From contig CAJVXP010000001.1 of NCBI GenBank assembly GCA_913009685.1, positions 62,001 through 126,000 on the forward strand: a DNA stretch of 64,000 bases, written 5' to 3'. The position numbers and the translations under genes were made by a program. Origin of the DNA: an uncultured Bacteroidota bacterium. GTDB taxonomy: Bacteria; Bacteroidota; Bacteroidia; Bacteroidales; F082. This document shows, piece by piece, positions 17,591-26,101 of the stretch. Numbering within the stretch: position 1 is the first letter of the stretch; each line of letters begins with the position of its first letter. The notes beneath the pieces were generated by a model that saw only the letters and a program-made list of their open reading frames with translations, ran no database searches and had not been told where the DNA came from.

Positions 17591-19543
17591 TCATTTTGTT
17601 AATTCTTTACCATCAAGCATCCATTTTATCCGCAGCAGCTCTGCCACGCTCCAGGCTTGTGAGATGGCACCCTCTGCTTCGTGAGGCGGGTCGCCATCGT
17701 AAATCTCGGAAATCGTCCCCACGCCGGCTTCAGTTATAACATCCTCAAAACCATGGTAGAGGTCACGAATAAATGATTTTCCTTTTTCGCCATAGATACT
17801 CAACCAGGCTTCTGCAAACGGCCCCAAAAGCCACGGCCAGGCTGTTCCCTGATGGTAAGCCAGGTCGCGTTCCTCCTGGTTACCGCGATATTTTCCTTTG
17901 TATTCGACAAAACGCGGAGAGAGCGAGCGCAGGCCCCGTGGTGTGAGGAGTTCGTTTTTTGCTTTTCCGAGTACGGCAATTTTCATGTCGGGGTTAAGCG
18001 GTGAAAAAGGCAATGATGCCGCAATGACCATGTTTGGCCGGACAGTAAAATCTTTTTGTTCGTAAGTGGCATAGTCGGCGAGGGAACCTTTCGCTTCGTC
18101 CCAGAACATGTCTTCAAACGATTTTCTGATGGTTTCAGGCCATTTTCCCCATCGTTTCACAAAACGCTGGTCTTTGGCTTCTTCGGCGAGTTGCAGGGCA
18201 AAGCGAATAGCTTCGTACCATAACGCGTTTATTTCCACTGCAAAACCTGTGCGGGCAGTTACCGGTTTTCCTTCAACAATGGCATCCATCCAGGTAACGG
18301 CCTTTCCGGTTTCGCCGGCCCAGAGAAGTCCGTTGTCGTGCATACGAATCTGATGGAGTGTCCCTTTCCTGTAATTGTTCAGAATACTTTCCATGGCCTT
18401 GCCATAAGAGCTCCATAGCCCTGCTGTCTCTCCCGTAATCAACACATATTGATGTAAAGCCCAGAAAAACCACAAAGAAGTATCCGCCGAGTTGAAGCTG
18501 GCTTCGGCACCGTGTCCCATATTGGGGAAAAGTCCGTTTTTCAGTTCGCTGAGCATGGTTTTCAGCACGGCATGAAAAGTCTTTTTATCTCCGTTTATCA
18601 GTGTAAGCCCCGGCAGGGCAATAAATGTATCGCGGCCCCAGCGACCAAACCACGGATAGCCGGCAATAACTTCCGTGCGATGTTTAGTATGGATAATAAA
18701 CTCTTCGGCAGCATTTTGCAGACTGTTTTCAAAATTGCTGCGGGGGACACGTTTTTTTACTTCAGCGGTAAAATGCCGCTTGAAATTGGCTGGCGTTTTT
18801 TCTTCAAGACCTGCAGATATAACAATACTTTCGCCTTTTTTCAATTCGGTTTCAAAATACCCGGGGGAGTATAGGTCTTCGAGATAAGCATAACCACGCT
18901 CTTTTTCACGAATATATTGCACATTGTAATACCAGTCGGGAACATGAACATACTCTGTCTTTTTCGAAAACTGCATATAAACCGGCGAGTAGCCCTGGTA
19001 CATCTGCCAGCTGACGCCGTTTTTAATCGGTTTAAAATGAGTATTCGCATAAGTATTGGCTTTGCTGAGCGTATGAACGCTGCGGAAAGCAAGAAAAGGT
19101 CGCAGACTGAATTTTACTTTCCCGATACTCTCTTCGAGCGTATATTTGATGAGAATACGGTCTTCTTTTTGTGTGAAGATAAGCTCTTTTACCAGCACAA
19201 TACTTCCAAGCCTGAAAACCAAACGAGGAATGGGGTCCATATCATAATCCCGCAGATATTTGTGCCCTTTGGGTTCCATGACGCCTCCTTCGTACATACG
19301 TGAACCCAAATGAAACTCAAAATCGTTGGATACTATGACCTCATCCAAACCCGATAACAGAACGTGGTTGTTGTCGTTAATCAGAGGCTGTGGAACCACC
19401 AAAAGCCCATGATAGCTCCGTGTGTTGCAATTGATGATGCTGGAATTGGCATAGCTGCCGGCCCGGTTGGTGCGCAGCTTCTCTCTGCTGAGTGAATAAT
19501 TCAGGTTGACAAGCTGCTTCTTATCAAATTTTATATAACCCAT
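17591..19543 (-). CDS. Glycogen debranching enzyme (amylo-alpha-1,6-glucosidase type, GH133)
   Basis: 650 residues, first gene of the glucan operon. The N-terminal domain carries the hallmark IINCNTRSYHGLLVVPQP. The C-terminal (alpha/alpha)6 barrel has GYPWFGRWGRDTFIALPG, HDNGLLWAGETGKAVTWMDA and YHQGTAWPWLLGPFAEAW, which hold the acidic catalytic residues of the family. It hydrolyses the alpha-1,6 branch stub during glycogen breakdown in the cytoplasm. Downstream neighbours (GT4, GH57, synthase-phosphorylase fusion) make a coherent synthesis-and-breakdown set. No glgB or glgC is present in the window. A TATTTTTG box at 19578-19585 sits 34 bases before the start. Confidence 0.94.
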   Translation of the reverse strand: MGYIKFDKKQLVNLNYSLSREKLRTNRAGSYANSSIINCNTRSYHGLLVVPQPLINDNNHVLLSGLDEVIVSNDFEFHLGSRMYEGGVMEPKGHKYLRDYDMDPIPRLVFRLGSIVLVKELIFTQKEDRILIKYTLEESIGKVKFSLRPFLAFRSVHTLSKANTYANTHFKPIKNGVSWQMYQGYSPVYMQFSKKTEYVHVPDWYYNVQYIREKERGYAYLEDLYSPGYFETELKKGESIVISAGLEEKTPANFKRHFTAEVKKRVPRSNFENSLQNAAEEFIIHTKHRTEVIAGYPWFGRWGRDTFIALPGLTLINGDKKTFHAVLKTMLSELKNGLFPNMGHGAEASFNSADTSLWFFWALHQYVLITGETAGLWSSYGKAMESILNNYRKGTLHQIRMHDNGLLWAGETGKAVTWMDAIVEGKPVTARTGFAVEINALWYEAIRFALQLAEEAKDQRFVKRWGKWPETIRKSFEDMFWDEAKGSLADYATYEQKDFTVRPNMVIAASLPFSPLNPDMKIAVLGKAKNELLTPRGLRSLSPRFVEYKGKYRGNQEERDLAYHQGTAWPWLLGPFAEAWLSIYGEKGKSFIRDLYHGFEDVITEAGVGTISEIYDGDPPHEAEGAISQAWSVAELLRIKWMLDGKELTK

Positions 19544-19577
19544 TTTTTTCTGTTTTCGCTTAAACTTTTCTACACCA

Positions 19578-19585
19578 CAAAAATA
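19578..19585 (-). promoter_or_regulatory. -7 promoter box of the glucan operon
   Basis: TATTTTTG on the minus strand, 34 bases before the debranching-enzyme ATG. Two inverted repeats lie just upstream: GGAATT/AATTCC (19612-19629) and TTCCTTA/TAAGGAA (19626-19644). Confidence 0.5.
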
Positions 19586-19693
19586 ATAAAACCTACGGTT
19601 TACCGATGTTGGGAATTGTTAATAATTCCTTATTTTTTAAGGAAATAGGTTTTTTATAAAGCAAAATTCGCAGGCGTTTTTAATATGCTTTTT

Positions 19694-19703
19694 CAAACGT
19701 TTG
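19694..19703. promoter_or_regulatory. Possible LacI-type operator upstream of the glucan operon
   Basis: CAAACGTTTG is a perfect 10-base palindrome with the central CG typical of LacI/GalR operators. It lies 151 bases before the debranching-enzyme start and about 110 bases before its -7 box. No LacI-family gene is in the window, so the regulator is unknown. Confidence 0.3.
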
Positions 19704-19751
19704 TGATATAATAGCCGGAAAGAAACTTTTTTGTGTTATTGATGAAAACTG

Positions 19752-19786
19752 AAAAAAGAATCATCCTGTAAAAGAAAACAGGAGAT
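19752..19786 (-). terminator. Rho-independent terminator after rimO
   Basis: On the minus strand, ATCTCCTGT pairs with ACAGGATGAT (one bulged base) and is followed by TCTTTTTTC. It starts about ten bases after the rimO stop codon. Confidence 0.65.
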
Positions 19787-19795
19787 CAAAGTTGT

Positions 19796-21100
19796 TTACA
19801 ACTTTTCCACCTCACCGTAAAGGTCATAAAAATCGGAACTGGTTATTTTTACCTGATAAAACCGGCCGGTTTGCAAAGCACTTCCTTCCGCAGAAATTAG
19901 CACTTCGTTATCCACCTCCGGAGAGTCGAATTCGGTACGCCCTACGTAAAAATCACCCTCTTTTTTGTCGATAATCACCTTAAATGTTTTGCCGACTTTT
20001 TTGTCGTTCAGCTCCAGCGATATTTCTTGTTGCAGCGCCATCAGCCGGTCTTCGCGCTCCTGTTTCACTATTTCGGGAACGTCATCAGGCAAAGCAAAAG
20101 CCGTTGTATTTTCTTCCGGTGAGTATTGAAAAACGCCGAGACGGTCGAAACGCATTTCCGCAATAAAATCCAGCAGTTGCCGAAACTCTTCTTCCGTTTC
20201 GCCCGGATAGCCGACAATGAAGGTAGAACGCAACGCCATGCCCGGTACTTTTTTGCGCCACGAGAGCGCCAGCTGACGGGTTTTTTCTCCATCAAGGCCG
20301 CGTTTCATCGACTGTAAAATACGGCTGTTGATGTGTTGCAAAGGGATGTCAAGATATTTGCAAATTTTCGGGTTGTGCTGCATCACATCCAGTAAATCTT
20401 CCGGAAACCCGTCAGGATAGGCGTAGTGCAGGCGGATCCATTCGATACCATCAATTTCCGAAAGGCGGTTGACCAGCCCGGCAATACGGCGCTTTTTGTA
20501 CAGGTCAAGGCCGTAGTAAGTTAAATCCTGAGCAATAAGCAGCAACTCTTTCACTCCTTTGGCAGCCAGTTTTTCCGCTTCGGCAACAACCGCTTCAAAA
20601 GGCTTTGACATATGCTTCCCCCGGATGAGCGGGATGGCACAAAAAGCACAGCTGCGGTCGCAACCTTCCGATATTTTCAGGTAAGCAAAGTGAGAAGGAG
20701 TGGTCAAATGACGCTCGCCCACCAATTCCTTTTTGTAATTCACCTCCAGCGTTTTTAGTATTTGTGGCAGATCATTGACGCCGAAAAAAGCATCCACATT
20801 GCTCATCTCCTCTGCCAGCTCGGATTTGTAACGCTGCGACAAACAGCCGGTAACAATTACCTTACGTAGTTTCCCCGCCTTTTTCGCTTCTATGGCCGAC
20901 AGAATCATATCAACAGACTCCTCTTTGGCATCCTGAATGAAACCGCAGGTGTTAATAATCATAATGTCGGAGGGGTCATTGGAATCGTTCATCACCTCAT
21001 AGCGGTCGTCTAACTGACGCATCAGCACTTCGGAGTCCACCAGATTTTTGGAGCAACCCAGTGTTACGACATTAACTTTTTGTTTTTTTGTTTTTCTCAC
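19796..21100 (-). CDS. rimO: Ribosomal protein S12 methylthiotransferase
   Basis: 434 residues. RimO adds a methylthio group to a conserved aspartate of ribosomal protein S12. The N-terminal domain has three cysteines for the auxiliary cluster (VTLGCSKN, INTCGFI, TGCLSQRY). The radical-SAM motif is CDRSCAFC. A C-terminal TRAM domain follows from about residue 370. It lies nine bases downstream of ftsY, and the ftsY-rimO pairing is common in Bacteroidota. A clear terminator follows the stop codon. Confidence 0.96.
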   Translation of the reverse strand: MRKTKKQKVNVVTLGCSKNLVDSEVLMRQLDDRYEVMNDSNDPSDIMIINTCGFIQDAKEESVDMILSAIEAKKAGKLRKVIVTGCLSQRYKSELAEEMSNVDAFFGVNDLPQILKTLEVNYKKELVGERHLTTPSHFAYLKISEGCDRSCAFCAIPLIRGKHMSKPFEAVVAEAEKLAAKGVKELLLIAQDLTYYGLDLYKKRRIAGLVNRLSEIDGIEWIRLHYAYPDGFPEDLLDVMQHNPKICKYLDIPLQHINSRILQSMKRGLDGEKTRQLALSWRKKVPGMALRSTFIVGYPGETEEEFRQLLDFIAEMRFDRLGVFQYSPEENTTAFALPDDVPEIVKQEREDRLMALQQEISLELNDKKVGKTFKVIIDKKEGDFYVGRTEFDSPEVDNEVLISAEGSALQTGRFYQVKITSSDFYDLYGEVEKL

Positions 21101-21109
21101 AGAGACATT

Positions 21110-22063
21110 TTAAGAGAAGAGTGTTTCCACAAATTCCTTGCGGTTGAAAACCTGCAGGTCTTCCATTTTTTCGCCAACGCCTATATATTTTACGGGAATT
21201 TTAAAAGTGTCGGAGATGCCGATAACCACACCGCCTTTGGCTGTCCCGTCAAGCTTGGTAAGGGCAATGGCATTCACCTCGGTGGCGGCAATAAACTGCC
21301 GTGCCTGCTCAATAGCGTTCTGGCCGGTGGAAGCATCCAATACCAATAAAATTTCGTGGGGCGCATCGGGAATCAGCTTTTGCATGACCCGTTTGATTTT
21401 AGAAAGCTCATTCATCAGGTTTATTTTGTTGTGTAACCTTCCGGCGGTGTCGATAATGGCTACGTCAGCATCCTGGGCAATAGCTGATTTTATGGTGTCG
21501 AAAGCCACCGAAGCAGGATCGGCACCCATCCCCTGGCTTACCATGGGAACATCCACGCGCTCCGACCATATTTTCAACTGTTCCACAGCAGCGGCACGGA
21601 AAGTATCGGAGGCACCGAGTATAACTTTCTTATTGACTCTTTTGAAGTTGTAAGCCAGTTTCCCGATGGTGGTGGTTTTTCCCACACCGTTTACGCCAAC
21701 CACCATAATAACATAAGGTTTCTTATCTGCAGGCAGCTCAAAATCAGCGCCATCGCCACTGTAATTTTCCTGCAGAAGGGCTACGATTTCTTCTTTCAGC
21801 AGGCGGTTCAGCTCATCAACACCAAGGTATTTGTCGCGGGCAACACGAGTTTCGATGCGGTCGATAATCTTGAGTGTGGTTTCGACACCCACATCTGAGG
21901 TAACGAGGATTTCTTCGAGGTCGTCCAGCACTTCATCGTCCACTTTTGATTTTCCGATGACGGCTTTTGAGAGCTTGCTAAAAACACTCTGTTTGGTTTT
22001 TTCCAACCCTTTGTCGAGGTCTTCTTTTTGTTGCTTGGAGGAAAAGAAAGAGAATAAGCCCAT
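21110..22063 (-). CDS. ftsY: Signal recognition particle receptor FtsY
   Basis: 317 residues, the short form without a long acidic N-terminal domain. The N-domain four-helix bundle is followed by the GTPase domain: G1 GVNGVGKTTTIGKLA, the ASDTFRAAAVEQL insertion motif, DTAGRLHN and TKLDGTAKGG. FtsY docks the SRP-ribosome complex at the inner membrane for co-translational insertion. It sits upstream of rimO with nine bases between, and downstream of the rpmG-DUF4295 pair, from which a strong terminator separates it. Confidence 0.97.
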   Translation of the reverse strand: MGLFSFFSSKQQKEDLDKGLEKTKQSVFSKLSKAVIGKSKVDDEVLDDLEEILVTSDVGVETTLKIIDRIETRVARDKYLGVDELNRLLKEEIVALLQENYSGDGADFELPADKKPYVIMVVGVNGVGKTTTIGKLAYNFKRVNKKVILGASDTFRAAAVEQLKIWSERVDVPMVSQGMGADPASVAFDTIKSAIAQDADVAIIDTAGRLHNKINLMNELSKIKRVMQKLIPDAPHEILLVLDASTGQNAIEQARQFIAATEVNAIALTKLDGTAKGGVVIGISDTFKIPVKYIGVGEKMEDLQVFNRKEFVETLFS

Positions 22064-22122
22064 AACTGTTTGATTAAATGTTTGTTAAAATCTCACTCTA
22101 ATAAAAAACGTGAAGCATAAAA

Positions 22123-22160
22123 ATAAAAAAAAGCTTCTTCCCGATAACAGGAAAAAGCTT
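22123..22160 (-). terminator. Rho-independent terminator after rpmG-DUF4295
   Basis: On the minus strand, AAGCTTTTTCC pairs with GGAAGAAGCTT (one G-U pair) around an 8-base loop and is followed by a run of eight T. It ends the ribosomal-protein transcript before ftsY. Confidence 0.8.
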
Positions 22161-22188
22161 TCTTTTTAAAAAGTGAGAAATTTTTTGC

Positions 22189-22341
22189 TTATTTCTTAGC
22201 AAAATATTCTTTTACCTTATCGGTATGGATAATCTCTTCTTTAAAAGTGTAAGCACCCGATTTAGGGGATTTTACCGCTTTAATAACTTTTGCAAAGTCT
22301 TTTCCTGTGGACTGTAATGATGCAACTACTTTCTTAGCCAT
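22189..22341 (-). CDS. DUF4295 family small basic protein
   Basis: 50 residues: starts MAKKVVASLQSTGKDFAK and ends KVKEYFAKK. This small Lys-rich protein is regularly found next to rpmG in Bacteroidota and is classed as DUF4295. Its role is not known; the constant ribosomal neighbourhood and basic charge suggest a ribosome-associated protein, which is inference. It begins eight bases after the rpmG stop, so the two are co-translated, and a strong terminator follows. Confidence 0.88.
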   Translation of the reverse strand: MAKKVVASLQSTGKDFAKVIKAVKSPKSGAYTFKEEIIHTDKVKEYFAKK

Positions 22342-22349
22342 GGTTCAAA

Positions 22350-22538
22350 TTATTTAATCTCTCTGTGAATAGTCATTTTTTTCAGGATGGGGTTGTATTT
22401 TTTCAACTCCAGCCTTTCGGGGGTGTTTTTTTTGTTTTTGGTAGTGATATACCTCGAAGTTCCCGGCATACCACTTTTTTTATGCTCCGTGCACTCTAAA
22501 ATCACCTGAATCCTTGCGTCTTTACTTTTCTTAGCCAT
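22350..22538 (-). CDS. rpmG: 50S ribosomal protein L33
   Basis: 62 residues. The sequence opens [20 protein letters not shown] and carries [21 protein letters not shown], the core of L33. Only one cysteine remains, so this is the zinc-free (C-minus) form. It heads a two-gene unit with DUF4295. The usual upstream partner rpmB (L28) is absent: the 207-base gap to ftcD is too short for it. Confidence 0.95.
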   Translation of the reverse strand: MAKKSKDARIQVILECTEHKKSGMPGTSRYITTKNKKNTPERLELKKYNPILKKMTIHREIK

Positions 22539-22566
22539 CGTGAATCGCTTTTAAAATTTTGGTCGG

Positions 22567-22574
22567 CAAAAATA
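22567..22574 (-). promoter_or_regulatory. -7 promoter box of rpmG
   Basis: TATTTTTG on the minus strand, 28 bases before the rpmG start codon. Confidence 0.5.
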
Positions 22575-22745
22575 CAAACTCCTGAATCATTATCCTAATT
22601 ATTTTTTAAATATTTTTGATGGTTGCTGATATTATTGAAAAGCAAAACGATGTAAAATAAAACAGTCCGGCCAATACATGAAACATCTTTTTCCTTTATC
22701 AGGATGAAGTTCCCTTTAAAGTTCAGCCGGATTGTCATCAATGAT

Positions 22746-24443
22746 TTACAGCCCGCTGATTTTCTGTTCTACCGTTGCGATAATCATATCACGGCAGGCG
22801 CGTGCTTTTTGTGCAAGGTCTTCAGCACGTTGAAGCATCTCTTCCGTAAATTTTTTATCTGTGATACTCATAGCATTGATTTTTACGTTGAGGTAAGCTC
22901 CTTCCACGGCCGTCAGTGCGCAAAGTGCGCCCACACCGGCATCGGAGGCAGAGTTTGGATTGCCGTTTTCGGCCATGGCACGCATCACGGTGATGGAGTT
23001 GTAAGCTGTTTCCATAACCTTAAACGGGATATCCATGGCATATTTTGAGGCTTCCTGAATGGTTTCCTGACGGATTTTTTTGTCTTCTGCTGTTTTCTTT
23101 GGAAGTCCGAAAGCATCCATAATCTTGTTGAAAGCGCGGGTATCTTCGTCCACGAGTCGCAACAATTCATCTTTGAACTGCTGTCCTTTCTCAGCCCAGT
23201 CGGAAAATAATTCCCATTGGTCGTCCCAGCCACGTTTGTGTGCCGAGAGGTTAGCCACCATGGTTCCCAGCGAAACGCCCAAAGTGCCGACATAAGCCGA
23301 AATGGAGCCCCCTCCCGGTGCCGGTGATTCCGAAGCCGTTTCGTTGGCAAAAGCTGTCAGACTCATGTCCACCAGCTTTTTCCCCGGTTCTTCCAACAAA
23401 AATTCAATGATACGTTCTTTCGGGTTGAAAGGTTTTAAATCATTCAGTCCCATGGATTTAATAGCTATCTTCAGCAACTCATCGCGGTCAACACCTGTCG
23501 AGCGTTTTTGCTTCCGCAGAAAATAGCGACCGGCTTCCAGCATAGCTTCCAGCGGGATAAGTCCCACCAGTTCCGAACCTGTAACGCGGATACCACGTGC
23601 ATCAGCTTTTTTGCAGACCTCGTCAAAGGCTACATGCACCGGCGTGATGCTGATGTTGGTGAGGTTCATAGAGATTTGGGCAACGCCGTACTCTTCGATG
23701 TACCAGCCAATGGCTTTCACTGCTTTTAGCGTGCCGGGAATCATCACCGGCTTACCGTTTTCGCCTTTCACAATTTTCCCGGTAACGGGATTCCCTTCTC
23801 TTTTTGCCCGTCCACGCTCACGTACATCAAAAGCAATGGAATTGGCACGGCGGGTGGAAGTGGTGTTCAGGTTTACATTGAAAGCCACCAAAAAATCGCG
23901 GGCACCAACAGCCGTAGCGCCGCTGCCCGCCACTTTTTCATTGAATTCTGCCGGACCGAAATCGGGTTTCCAGTGCGGGTCGGTCAGTTTTTCGGTTAGT
24001 CCTTCGTATTCGCCCGAACGGCAGTTGGCCAGGTTCTTCCGCTCTTCGGTAAAAGCTGCGTTTTCGTAACAATAGACGGGAATTTCCAGCTCTTCGCCAA
24101 GACGTTTGGCGAGTTTGCGGGCATACCCCACCGTCTCCTCCATGGTGATGTTGGCCACCGGAACCAGCGGACAAACATCGGTGGCACCAAAACGGGGATG
24201 CTCGCCTTTGTGATGCCGCATGTCGATAACTTCGGCAGCTTTTTTTACCGCCCTGAAAGCAGCTTCTATCACTTCGTCAGGTGTGCCGACAAGCGTTACT
24301 ACCGTACGGTTGGTTGCAGCGCCGGGATCCACATCCAGCAACCTGACACCTTCGACTTTTTCTATCTCATCGGTAATCTGTTTGATGACGGCCATGTCGC
24401 GACCCTCGCTAAAATTCGGAACACATTCTATTAATTTTTTCAT
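22746..24443 (-). CDS. ftcD: Glutamate formimidoyltransferase / formimidoyltetrahydrofolate cyclodeaminase
   Basis: 565 residues, a bifunctional fusion. Residues 1 to about 330 are the formiminotransferase (starts MKKLIECVPNFSEGRD; HPRFGATDVCPLVP; ISMNLTNISITP). From about 350 to the end is the all-helical cyclodeaminase (SPAPGGGSISAYVGTLG). It moves the formimino group of formiminoglutamate to tetrahydrofolate and releases ammonia, the last steps of histidine degradation. It lies downstream of hutI on the same strand, but 241 bases with hairpin repeats separate them. hutH and hutU are not in the window. Confidence 0.95.
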   Translation of the reverse strand: MKKLIECVPNFSEGRDMAVIKQITDEIEKVEGVRLLDVDPGAATNRTVVTLVGTPDEVIEAAFRAVKKAAEVIDMRHHKGEHPRFGATDVCPLVPVANITMEETVGYARKLAKRLGEELEIPVYCYENAAFTEERKNLANCRSGEYEGLTEKLTDPHWKPDFGPAEFNEKVAGSGATAVGARDFLVAFNVNLNTTSTRRANSIAFDVRERGRAKREGNPVTGKIVKGENGKPVMIPGTLKAVKAIGWYIEEYGVAQISMNLTNISITPVHVAFDEVCKKADARGIRVTGSELVGLIPLEAMLEAGRYFLRKQKRSTGVDRDELLKIAIKSMGLNDLKPFNPKERIIEFLLEEPGKKLVDMSLTAFANETASESPAPGGGSISAYVGTLGVSLGTMVANLSAHKRGWDDQWELFSDWAEKGQQFKDELLRLVDEDTRAFNKIMDAFGLPKKTAEDKKIRQETIQEASKYAMDIPFKVMETAYNSITVMRAMAENGNPNSASDAGVGALCALTAVEGAYLNVKINAMSITDKKFTEEMLQRAEDLAQKARACRDMIIATVEQKISGL

Positions 24444-24684
24444 AAGGATAAGCTGTTTGTTTATTCAAACTCTCAAAATTATTTTCTATTCTATCAATAA
24501 AAAAACTATTTGCTGGTCAGGATTTGCAATCCTGACCTTATTAGAACTATGGGATTATAAATCATTTCGCCCTTTAACATTCGGATTACAAATCCCGACC
24601 AGCTTTGAGGTGCCTGTGGCACAAATCCGAATGAGCGCGTAATCCAAATCGACTTTATTTTTTTTAAGAGAACTTCCTGCAAAA
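24444..24684. repeat. Second hairpin-repeat locus, between hutI and ftcD
   Basis: This gap contains the same hairpin family as 14306-14665. At 24515-24537, GGTCAGGATT and AATCCTGACC pair perfectly around loop TGC. CATTCGGATT (24578-24587) pairs perfectly with AATCCGAATG (24624-24633), enclosing a small hairpin GTGCC/GGCAC (24610-24622). GCTGGTCAGGATT at 24512 and AATCCCGACCAGC at 24591-24603 form inverted ends with one mismatch. Confidence 0.85.
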
Positions 24685-25953
24685 TTAGCATAATTCCCGT
24701 TTGACAATTTCGCCATTCAGGATAACTGTTTCCACTTTGTTGCTTCCAAAAGCATAAGGCATAAACTCGATGCCGGGAATTTTTTTGGTAATAAAAACAT
24801 TAGCGATTTTTCCACGGGTAATGCTACCCAGCTTATCGCTGACACCCATGGCGTAAGCCGTGTTGAGCGTGGTAGCGTAAAGAGCTTCTTCGGGTAACAG
24901 CCGGTAAGCGATACTGGCCATGGAAAGGATAAACTGCATGTTTCCTGAAGGCGCCGAGCCGGGATTAAAATCGCTGGCCATGGCTACCGGCAGCCCGGCA
25001 TCAATCATTTTGCGTGCCGGCGCGTAAACCATTCCCAAAAAGAAAGCGGCACCGGGTAAAATGGTGGGCATGGTTTCGCTGTTTTTCAAAACTTTGATTT
25101 CTGCATCCCCCGTATATTCCAAATGATCCACCGACAGGGCATTGTATTTTACACCAACCTGAATTCCACCGGAATAGTCTAATTCGTTGGCGTGAATTTT
25201 TCCGCGAAGGCCATATTTTTGTCCGGCTTCGAGAATACGTTCGGTATCTTCCACGGTGAAAAATCCTTTGTCGCAAAACACATCCACAAAATCAGCCAGC
25301 CCTTCTTCGGCTACCTGCGGAAGCATTTCGTTGATGACTTTGTCCACATATTCAGTCTGGCGGCCTTTGTATGCTGCCGGAACGGCATGTGCTCCGAGGA
25401 AATTGGCACGAATGGTCAGCGGTGAATCCTGTTTCAGCCGTTTGATAACCCGCAGCATCTTCAGTTCGCTCTCCGTGCTCAGGCCGTAGCCGCTTTTTAT
25501 CTCCACGGCACCGGTGCCGTAGGCAATGATTTCATCTAACCGCTGCATAGCCTGTTTATACAATTCTTCTTCCGGAATTTCTTTCATTTTCCGGGCGGTA
25601 TTCAGGATGCCGCCCCCCTTTTTGGCGATTTCTTCATACGAAAGGCCTTTGATTTTGTCCACATATTCAATTTCGCGTGAAGCGGGATAAACCAAATGCG
25701 TGTGCGAATCCACAAAAGAAGGAAAAACCAACTTTCCCGAAGCATCAATAACTTTTACCTCTTCGGTTTTGAAAAGCAGGTTCGTCTTCTCCATATTGTT
25801 CATGCTACCGAAATCGGCAATTTTTCCATTACGGATCAGCAGCCAGGCGTCGTCGATGTTGTTCAGTTCGGACATAGCTTTGCCACTCACAAATTTGCAT
25901 GGCTTCTCTTCGGTGAGCACCAGCTTCTTTATGTTTTCAATAAGAATCGTCAT
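24685..25953 (-). CDS. hutI: Imidazolonepropionase
   Basis: 422 residues from the ATG at 25953, an amidohydrolase that opens 4-imidazolone-5-propionate to formiminoglutamate in histidine breakdown. Metal ligands His84 and His86 are in FVDSHTHLVYP; further markers are GTGAVEIKSGYGL, KIHANELDYSGG and MASDFNPGSAPSGNMQ. A frame reaches back to 26058, but those 35 residues are hydrophobic and unrelated to the family, and a promoter box (25973-25980) lies between. The product feeds ftcD just downstream. Confidence 0.95.
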   Translation of the reverse strand: MTILIENIKKLVLTEEKPCKFVSGKAMSELNNIDDAWLLIRNGKIADFGSMNNMEKTNLLFKTEEVKVIDASGKLVFPSFVDSHTHLVYPASREIEYVDKIKGLSYEEIAKKGGGILNTARKMKEIPEEELYKQAMQRLDEIIAYGTGAVEIKSGYGLSTESELKMLRVIKRLKQDSPLTIRANFLGAHAVPAAYKGRQTEYVDKVINEMLPQVAEEGLADFVDVFCDKGFFTVEDTERILEAGQKYGLRGKIHANELDYSGGIQVGVKYNALSVDHLEYTGDAEIKVLKNSETMPTILPGAAFFLGMVYAPARKMIDAGLPVAMASDFNPGSAPSGNMQFILSMASIAYRLLPEEALYATTLNTAYAMGVSDKLGSITRGKIANVFITKKIPGIEFMPYAFGSNKVETVILNGEIVKRELC

Positions 25954-25972
25954 GGTCTGTGATTTTAAAAAA

Positions 25973-25980
25973 CAAAAATA
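25973..25980 (-). promoter_or_regulatory. -7 promoter box of hutI
   Basis: TATTTTTG on the minus strand, 19 bases before the hutI ATG at 25953. It supports the shorter start. Confidence 0.5.
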
Positions 25981-26089
25981 CGGAAGTGTGGGAAATGAAA
26001 AAGAGAGAATGGCGAACAGAAAATGACAGGCAGTGAATCTTTCAAAAATAAATTTCATTCCTCCTTCGCTTCTATCTTTCTAAACTCAC

Positions 26090-26097
26090 TATCTTTG
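26090..26097 (+). promoter_or_regulatory. -7 promoter box of guaA (leaderless)
   Basis: TATCTTTG matches TAnnTTTG and is followed by TGCC and then the guaA ATG. Transcription should start at the ATG itself or within a base or two. Confidence 0.6.
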
Positions 26098-26101
26098 TGC
26101 C

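Noticed and set aside
22081-22188. Riboswitch or structured leader before ftsY
   Set aside because: The only clear structure is a hairpin followed by a T run, which is explained as the terminator of rpmG-DUF4295.
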